9,730 nt of DNA from assembly GCA_905210055.1 (NCBI GenBank), contig CAJLVH010000064.1:1-9730 (forward strand). Reading direction: 5' to 3'. This document shows positions 4,492-9,730 of the stretch, one piece after another (the stretch's first letter is position 1; the number at the start of each line of letters is the position of its first letter). The DNA is from an uncultured Enorma sp. Lineage in GTDB: Bacteria; Actinomycetota; Coriobacteriia; Coriobacteriales; Coriobacteriaceae. The notes under the pieces were generated by a model, which worked only from the letters and a program-made list of their open reading frames with translations, was not told where the DNA came from and ran no database searches. The position numbers were made by a program, and so were the translations under genes.

Positions 4492-7074
4492 ATGCGCACC
4501 GCACTCAGCATCTTCCGCCGCGACATCCGCCGCATCATGCGCAGCCCCGTCGCCGTCATCGTCACCGTAGGCGTCTGCATCATTCCGTCGCTCTATGCCT
4601 GGATTAACATCCTCGCCAACTGGGATCCCTACACCAACACCTCGACCATGCCTGTCGCCGTGGTCATAGAGGACGAAGGCGCACAGATACCCGGCATGGG
4701 GAACATCAACGCAGGCTCCATGGTGCGCGACCGCCTTGCCGAAAACGACCAGCTCGCTTGGACGTTCGTGCATGAAGAGCAGGCCGCGCTCGACGGCGTA
4801 CGCGCGGGCACATACTATGCTGCATTCGTGATACCGAGCGACTTCACGGCATCGCTCGCCCGCGTGCTCGACGGAGACGCCGATCCCGCACATATCTCGT
4901 ATTACGTGAACGAGAAGGCGAACGCGATCGCCCCGAAAGTGACCGATACCGGCGCCACCGAACTCGAAACGCAAATCGCGAACGAATTCACACGCGTGGC
5001 GAGCGAAGCGGTTTCAGAGCGGCTCGGAGCGGCCGCGCGCTCCTTCACGACAGAGACGCAGACGGCGCACGAAGCCCTGGGCAACTCGATTGAAGACGCC
5101 AGTACGCTGTTGAACGACCTCGCCGATACCCTCGACGACGCGGGTATCGCGATCGCGTCCTCGCGCGAAGCGGTGGCCGAAGCGAGTGCCACCCTCGATG
5201 ACCTCGGCTCGGCGTCGCAGCGCCTCTCCAACAACCTCGACCGCGCGCTGGAAGACCTCGGCACGACGCGCGAGCACGCCCAGACCTCGCTGACATCACT
5301 TTCCCAGGCCTTGAACGAGGGCGCGAGCTCCATCGCTGGCATCGCAGCGAGCGGCTCATACGATATCGGAGCCATCGCCGGAGATATCGGCTGGGCACAG
5401 GGAAAACTCGACGGCGCACTCTCCGAGATTCGCGCATCGCTCGGCACCCTCGCCTCGCTCAAGGAGACGCTTCAGCAGGTGCGCGACGAGATAGCCGGCG
5501 TCGCGCCCGAGACGGATGCGGCGAAAAGCGCGCAGGAAGACATCCTTGCGATGCTCGATGACGCCATCACGAGCCTCGATGCGTTCACGCAAACGCAAAC
5601 AGCCGCGCTCGACCGCCTGCAGGCGGCAGCGGACAACATCGCGGCAGGCGCGGAAAACGCACGCGGCCTCTCGAGCGCCATCGCCGAGGCGGCGAGCGCA
5701 GGGGCTGAGGGGCTCTCCGACCTCTCCTCCGCACTCGCAAGCACCACACTGCCAGAACTTTCCCACGCCCTCGACAGCTTCGCCCAAGCGGGCGGCAGCG
5801 CGCAAACCGGGGCCGCGAGCGCGTCGAGCATGATCGAGCAGGCACGCGGCACGCTTTCCAGCCTCGACGCGGTACTCGAACAGGCCGGGGCCGCGGTGTC
5901 GGCGACAGCGGAGGGTCTGCGCACGAGCGCTCGGACGCTAAACACCGTCGCACGCGACCTCGACGCGCTTTCAAGTGCCTGGACGTTGCAAGAGCTTGAA
6001 GAGCTCGGGAACATCGACCCCGACGACATCGCCTCGATCATGGCGGAACCAGTCGCACTCGACGCGCAGCCGGTCTTCCCGGTCGCGAACTACGGTTCGG
6101 GCGTCGCACCGTTCTATACGAACCTCGCCCTGTGGGTAGGCGGCTTTGTGCTCATCGCCATCTACAAACTCGAGGTCGACGGAGAGGGCATCGACTCCGC
6201 GACACCGCGCGACGCCTTCTTCGGAAGATGGCTGCTCATCGTGACGATCGGCATGGTGCAGGCGCTCATCTGCTGCACGGGCGATGTTCTCATAGGCGTG
6301 CAGTGCGCAAGTCCGCTCGCGTACGTGGCGGCAGGCATCGTGGAATCGTTCGTCTACGTCTCGATCGTCTTCTCGCTCGCCATCGCCTTCAAACACGTGG
6401 GCAAGGCACTTGGCGTGCTCCTCGTAGTGCTGCAAATCCCCGGAGCCGCCGGCACCTATCCCATCGAGATGATGCCCGGCTTTTTCCAGGTAATCCACCC
6501 CTGGCTCCCCTTCACCTACGGCATCGCAGCGATGCGCGAGGCGGTCGCGGGCTTCTATGGATACACGTATGCCGCAAGCATCGCGGCGCTCCTCGCCTTT
6601 CTTGCGCCCGCAGCGATCGTCGGCCTCGGCCTGCGGAGCCATCTCGTGAGCTTGGGCGCGCTCTTCGACCGGAGGCTCGCCGAAACCGATTTCATGGTGA
6701 GCGACCACCGGGGCATCGCGTCCGGCACCCGCGGGATGGAGCGGCTCGCGAAGATGCTGCTCATCGAGCCAGAAGCACGCCGCCGCGTACAGATGCGCGC
6801 AAGCCGCTATCTTCAAACCTACCCGCACCTCCTCAAGCGGGGCGTCGCCGCGCTCGTCGTCATCCCCATTGCGCTGCTTGCGCTCATGTGTATTCTCCAC
6901 CGCACCTTCGACTTACTCATGCTGTGGGTCTGCTCGCTCACGGTCATCTCGGCCTACCTCGTCGCCGTGGAATACCTGCGCGACCGCGCGCTCCGCATCG
7001 AGCTGCTCGCCCAGCTGAAACCCCATACCCTCCGAAGGCTCGCGCGAAGCGGCCGAAAGGCAGGTACACGATGA
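4492..7074 (+). CDS. YhgE/Pip family ABC-2-like membrane protein, long form with C-terminal extension
   Basis: An 860-aa envelope membrane protein of the YhgE/Pip (phage infection protein) family. The N-terminal domain shows RRDIRR, a membrane segment at about 20-41, then PSLYAWINI and WDPYTNT, with GVRAGTYYAAFVIP near residue 110. Residues about 160-510 form a long Ala/Ser/Asp-rich coiled coil expected outside the membrane. The C-terminal ABC-2-like domain opens with FPVANYGSGVAPFYTNLALWVGG and has membrane segments near 544-560, 580-600, 608-632, 637-656 and 690-714, including the WLPFTYGIAAMREA motif. An unusual extension of roughly 145 residues follows, with two more membrane segments (784-802 and 807-828) and a basic tail. 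Relatives are phage receptors, or lie in secretion or efflux loci, and carry no ATP-binding motif. Its stop overlaps the next start by ATGA, so the two proteins probably act together, with TetR control. Confidence 0.93.
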   Translation: MRTALSIFRRDIRRIMRSPVAVIVTVGVCIIPSLYAWINILANWDPYTNTSTMPVAVVIEDEGAQIPGMGNINAGSMVRDRLAENDQLAWTFVHEEQAALDGVRAGTYYAAFVIPSDFTASLARVLDGDADPAHISYYVNEKANAIAPKVTDTGATELETQIANEFTRVASEAVSERLGAAARSFTTETQTAHEALGNSIEDASTLLNDLADTLDDAGIAIASSREAVAEASATLDDLGSASQRLSNNLDRALEDLGTTREHAQTSLTSLSQALNEGASSIAGIAASGSYDIGAIAGDIGWAQGKLDGALSEIRASLGTLASLKETLQQVRDEIAGVAPETDAAKSAQEDILAMLDDAITSLDAFTQTQTAALDRLQAAADNIAAGAENARGLSSAIAEAASAGAEGLSDLSSALASTTLPELSHALDSFAQAGGSAQTGAASASSMIEQARGTLSSLDAVLEQAGAAVSATAEGLRTSARTLNTVARDLDALSSAWTLQELEELGNIDPDDIASIMAEPVALDAQPVFPVANYGSGVAPFYTNLALWVGGFVLIAIYKLEVDGEGIDSATPRDAFFGRWLLIVTIGMVQALICCTGDVLIGVQCASPLAYVAAGIVESFVYVSIVFSLAIAFKHVGKALGVLLVVLQIPGAAGTYPIEMMPGFFQVIHPWLPFTYGIAAMREAVAGFYGYTYAASIAALLAFLAPAAIVGLGLRSHLVSLGALFDRRLAETDFMVSDHRGIASGTRGMERLAKMLLIEPEARRRVQMRASRYLQTYPHLLKRGVAALVVIPIALLALMCILHRTFDLLMLWVCSLTVISAYLVAVEYLRDRALRIELLAQLKPHTLRRLARSGRKAGTR

Positions 7075-9257
7075 AGCATATACTCGCCCTCCTGCGACGC
7101 GACGGTCGTCGCGCCTATGCGAACGCCATCACCATCGTGGTCATGGCCGGTATCATCGCCGTCCCCTCGTTCTACGCATGGTTCAACATCGCGGGGAGCT
7201 GGGACCCGTACGCCAACACGCGTGACCTCAAGGTCGCCGTCGCCAACACTGACGCCGGCTACGACGGTGAGCTCGTGCCCGTGCACGTCAACCTTGGCGA
7301 GCGCGTAGTGGCGGAGCTCTTGCAGTCGGAAAGCATCGGCTATGTCCCCGCTTCAAAAGACGAGGCGCTCGAGGGCGTGCGCGCCGGCACATATTATGCC
7401 GCCGTCATCATCCCTGAGGACTATTCCGCTTGCCTCATGAGTGCGTTTTCCGCGAGCCCCCGGCGAGCGCAGATCGTCTTCGTGCAGAACGAGAAGGCGA
7501 ACGCCATCGCCGAGATCGTCACGGACAAGGCGGGAACGGCCGTGGAGCGCGATATCGAGACGAGTTTCGTCGCCGCCACGACCGACGTCGGAACGGCCGC
7601 GGCGACAGAACTCGCCTCCTCGCTCGACGATGGAGACCTCGCGACCATCGCGACGCGCCTCGAGGCCGCACTCGGCGATGCTGCCCGCGAACTGCGCGCC
7701 GCCGCGGAAAACGCCCGCGCGTATGCAGAGCTCACGGCCTCGACGCAGGCGCTTCTTGCGGGCAGCACGGAGACGTTCGACGCCGCGACAGACCCGCTGC
7801 AAGATGCGGGCGACGCTCTCACCAACACGGCGGACGGCATGGAGGACGTCTCGGGGGCGCTCGACGAGGCAACGACCTCCGTCGACGATGCCCTTGCCAA
7901 CGCACACGAGCACCTGGGATCGGTATCCGCCGCCGTGGACGATGCCTTCGAGGACGCCGGGCAGCAGGCGAGCGACTTGGCAGACGGCCTTTCGAACGTG
8001 AAGGCCGCCGTCGACGACCAGGCGTCGCAGCTCTCCGACCTTGCGGAGTCGCTCTCGGCACAGATCGCCGCCGCACAGCGGCTCGAGAAGCTACTCCCCG
8101 AAAACAGCCCCAGCCGCGCTGCCGTCCACACCGCGATCGCCGCGCTCACCGGCATCGAAGACCGTCTAAACGACTTACAGAGCGAGCTCACGGAGCTCTC
8201 TTCTGCGCTCGAGGCGACTGCGCGAGATATCGCGCAGGGAACAGCGAACGTACAGACGGCGCGCGAGAAGCTCGACAACCTCATAGCAGACGCGCAGGCG
8301 GGCATCGATGCCGCACGCGACGCCTATGAGGACGGTGCGAGCGAAGCTCTCGCGGGACTCGAGGACGGGGCGCGCGACGCCGCCGCGACCATCGCCACGC
8401 TGCAAGGAGATGTCGCCGCGACGCTCGCCGCCGTCGACGACGCAACGAGCACGACCGCAGGCGGGCTCGATGCGTCCGCCGATTCGCTCGATGCCCTGCA
8501 GGAGCGTCTCCACGCCGCCCTCGCCTCCTCCGACCTTGAGCAGGTTCGCGCCATCCTTGCCGCAAGCCCCGCCTCGCTCGCCTCCTTCATGGCGCGGCCG
8601 GTGCGGGTCGAGCGCACGGCAGTCTTTCCCGTCGAGAACAACGGCTCCGCCATGACGCCGTTTTACACGACGCTTTCGATATGGATCGGCGGCGTGGTAC
8701 TCGCCGCGCTCGTCCGCGTGCGCCCGAGCGAGCGCGCACTCAGGGAGACCGGCTGCACCGCAACCGAAGCCTACCTGGGACGACTTGCGCTCTTCGCGGG
8801 CACCGGGCTTCTGCAGACGACGCTCATCTGCGCGGGCAACATCCTGTATCTCGAGGTACAGTGCGCGCATCCCGTCCTCTTCCTGCTGGCGGGATGGGTC
8901 GCCTCGTTCGTGTTCGTGAACATCATCTACGCGCTCACTGCCTCGTTCGGAGACGTGGGCAAGGCGATCGCCGTCGTGCTCATGGTGCTCCAGGTCGCAG
9001 GGTCGGGCGGCACGTTCCCCCAGCAGATGCTTCCCGCAGGGTTCCAGCTCATCTATAGCTGGTTGCCGTTCGTACATGCGGAAAACGCCATGCGAGCCGC
9101 GATGTTCGGCATATGGAACGCCGATTTCTGGATTGAGCTCGGGCTCTTGGCCGCCTACCTCGTGCCCGCGCTCTTACTCGGCCTCGTGCTGCGCCGACCC
9201 GTGATGCGCCTTACCGCCTGGATGGAAGACGAGCTCGAAGCGACGCAGGTGATGTAG
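7071..9257 (+). CDS. YhgE/Pip family ABC-2-like membrane protein, short form
   Basis: A 728-aa paralogue of the preceding protein with the same plan. RRDGRR precedes a membrane segment at about 19-40, then come PSFYAWFNI, WDPYANT, VAVANTDAGY and GVRAGTYYAAVIIP. A long acidic coiled coil fills about 160-510, with many Asp-Ala repeats such as LADGLSNVKAAVDD. The C-terminal domain begins FPVENNGSAMTPFYTTLSIWIGG and has five membrane segments between about 531 and 708, then a short tail ending TQVM. It lacks the two extra membrane segments of its neighbour. The start at 7071 is fixed by the ATGA overlap, by AGG at 7062-7064 and by homology to the neighbour; the frame is open for 313 codons upstream, but that part is only a shadow of the first gene. 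Tight coupling suggests the two form a hetero-oligomer. Substrate and energy source are not visible. Confidence 0.93.
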   Translation: MKHILALLRRDGRRAYANAITIVVMAGIIAVPSFYAWFNIAGSWDPYANTRDLKVAVANTDAGYDGELVPVHVNLGERVVAELLQSESIGYVPASKDEALEGVRAGTYYAAVIIPEDYSACLMSAFSASPRRAQIVFVQNEKANAIAEIVTDKAGTAVERDIETSFVAATTDVGTAAATELASSLDDGDLATIATRLEAALGDAARELRAAAENARAYAELTASTQALLAGSTETFDAATDPLQDAGDALTNTADGMEDVSGALDEATTSVDDALANAHEHLGSVSAAVDDAFEDAGQQASDLADGLSNVKAAVDDQASQLSDLAESLSAQIAAAQRLEKLLPENSPSRAAVHTAIAALTGIEDRLNDLQSELTELSSALEATARDIAQGTANVQTAREKLDNLIADAQAGIDAARDAYEDGASEALAGLEDGARDAAATIATLQGDVAATLAAVDDATSTTAGGLDASADSLDALQERLHAALASSDLEQVRAILAASPASLASFMARPVRVERTAVFPVENNGSAMTPFYTTLSIWIGGVVLAALVRVRPSERALRETGCTATEAYLGRLALFAGTGLLQTTLICAGNILYLEVQCAHPVLFLLAGWVASFVFVNIIYALTASFGDVGKAIAVVLMVLQVAGSGGTFPQQMLPAGFQLIYSWLPFVHAENAMRAAMFGIWNADFWIELGLLAAYLVPALLLGLVLRRPVMRLTAWMEDELEATQVM

Positions 9258-9302
9258 GGGGCTGACCCCGCGTCTGCGCTTGAACTTCAAACAGAGCCCC
9301 CT
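9256..9302 (+). terminator. Probable intrinsic terminator of the YhgE operon
   Basis: AGGGGGCT (9256-9263) overlaps the stop codon and pairs perfectly with AGCCCCCT (9295-9302). The 31-base loop contains the small palindrome TTGAACTTCAA (9280-9290). The stem is followed by CCCTATTTTCC, a short T-rich tail. The strong GC stem directly after the operon supports termination; the large loop and interrupted T run lower confidence. Confidence 0.5.
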
Positions 9303-9341
9303 CCCTATTTTCCTCGTCGTACGCCCGCCTATGGGGTGACG

Positions 9342-9350
9342 TGTTATGCT
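9342..9350 (+). promoter_or_regulatory. Extended -10 promoter candidate for the gene at 9406
   Basis: TGTTATGCT fits an extended -10 element (TG, one base, then TATGCT). No good -35 hexamer is present at the usual distance. Transcription would begin near 9357, about 50 bases before the ATG at 9406. Confidence 0.4.
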
Positions 9351-9405
9351 GGGGTTGCCCGTCATCGGCGCATTCCATCAAGGCGAGCTATCAAACGGGG
9401 GTCGT

Positions 9406-9730
9406 ATGCTTACCGACGCGGAGCGCAGGCTCATCCAGAAGTACTATCTGCTGCCCAAGCTGGGACGGAAGGGCTTTGGGATCATCTTGGCGCTCAGCGT
9501 CGAATGGCTCTTTCTGAACATGCTCGACGACCTCGTCTTCCACAACCCGCAGCCGCCCTATCTCGCCGGCTGGATCGCCTATTTCGCACTCGTGATCGCG
9601 CTGACGGTATTTTGCTGCTATGCGTACCTCTCGGCCGCCTACGGCATGAGGAAGCCGACGTGGAAAACCATAGAACGGAAGCGCGCCGCGGCACGCAAGC
9701 AGGCGCGTGAGCAGGCGAAGGGAGCCGCGG
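9406..9730 (+). CDS. Small membrane protein of unknown function (3' end cut by window edge)
   Basis: I do not recognise this gene. The frame is open from ATG at 9406 to the right edge, giving 108 residues. GGGGG (9397-9401) lies 4 bases before the ATG and serves as Shine-Dalgarno sequence. The protein starts with a charged segment (MLTDAERRLIQKYYLL), has two likely membrane helices (about 24-42 and 54-78) joined by a short loop rich in Pro (HNPQPPY), and then becomes strongly basic and alanine-rich (ERKRAAARKQAREQAKG). The basic part would be cytoplasmic, so both ends probably face inward. It follows the YhgE operon after a terminator and has its own promoter candidate, so it is likely a separate unit. 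Confidence 0.75.
   Translation, partial: MLTDAERRLIQKYYLLPKLGRKGFGIILALSVEWLFLNMLDDLVFHNPQPPYLAGWIAYFALVIALTVFCCYAYLSAAYGMRKPTWKTIERKRAAARKQAREQAKGAA

Noticed and set aside
3657..4583. Minus-strand open frame of 308 codons overlapping TetR and the YhgE start
   Set aside because: Out of frame with the TetR gene, Arg/Ala-rich, and running across the operator region into the opposite gene.
5971..6900. Minus-strand open frame of 309 codons opposite the first YhgE gene
   Set aside because: His/Arg/Asp-rich shadow of the membrane-domain coding sequence, with no domain motif.
6132..7070. In-frame open stretch of 313 codons upstream of the second YhgE start
   Set aside because: It lies fully inside the first YhgE gene in another frame and is Arg/His-rich without family features. 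The ATGA overlap and the conserved N-terminus place the true start at 7071.
8175..9077. Minus-strand open frame of 300 codons opposite the second YhgE gene
   Set aside because: Composition is typical of an antisense shadow, and the opposite strand has an unbroken family match.
9336..9710. Plus-strand open frame of 124 codons near the right edge
   Set aside because: It overlaps the promoter candidate and lies in a different frame from the membrane protein at 9406, which has a better ribosome site and coherent membrane helices.
1..9730. CRISPR arrays, tRNA or rRNA genes, transposases
   Set aside because: No regularly spaced direct repeats, cloverleaf-like sequence, rRNA-like segments or transposase motifs were seen in any part of the window.

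Overview
The window is GC-rich, gene-dense bacterial DNA in which almost every base outside four short gaps is coding, with strong Asp/Ala/Arg codon bias. The protein types (a very large FtsX-type ABC permease with an Ala/Asp/Gln-rich coiled-coil insert, and tandem YhgE/Pip membrane proteins with TetR regulators) suggest an actinobacterium, most likely Coriobacteriia (for example a gut Eggerthellaceae relative). That placement is an inference from style and content. No rRNA, tRNA, CRISPR, integrase or transposase gene was seen.

Layout. Module 1 (1-2937) has a minus-strand pair, an ABC ATPase followed 8 bp later by its FtsX-type permease. The permease runs off the left edge of the window. A plus-strand TetR regulator diverges from the pair. 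Module 2 (3096-9257) has a minus-strand TetR regulator whose stop codon overlaps the start of a GNAT acetyltransferase (ATGA overlap). Diverging from it on the plus strand are two YhgE/Pip-family membrane proteins of 860 and 728 aa, also joined by an ATGA overlap. The two modules converge on a 158-bp gap that holds an 88-bp imperfect palindrome (2961-3048), the most striking non-coding structure here. After the second YhgE gene come a likely terminator, an extended -10 promoter candidate and the start of a small, unrecognised membrane protein cut by the right edge.

How the parts may work together. Each module pairs a TetR-type repressor with a divergent envelope membrane protein that carries a long extracytoplasmic coiled-coil insert. 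In module 1 the machine is a classical ATPase plus FtsX-type permease. In module 2 it is a pair of ABC-2-like YhgE/Pip proteins with no ATPase of their own. The gap between the module 2 TetR and the YhgE genes carries three copies of a TTATTCCAyA motif plus a related fourth copy, which fits a shared operator. The first gap carries a candidate tetR promoter overlapped by a small palindrome and a second, larger inverted repeat. Overall this reads as two ligand-responsive envelope export or stress modules side by side. Substrates cannot be read from the sequence. The components are known families; the less ordinary parts are the convergent palindrome, the operator array, the C-terminal extension of the first YhgE protein and the TetR-GNAT coupling.
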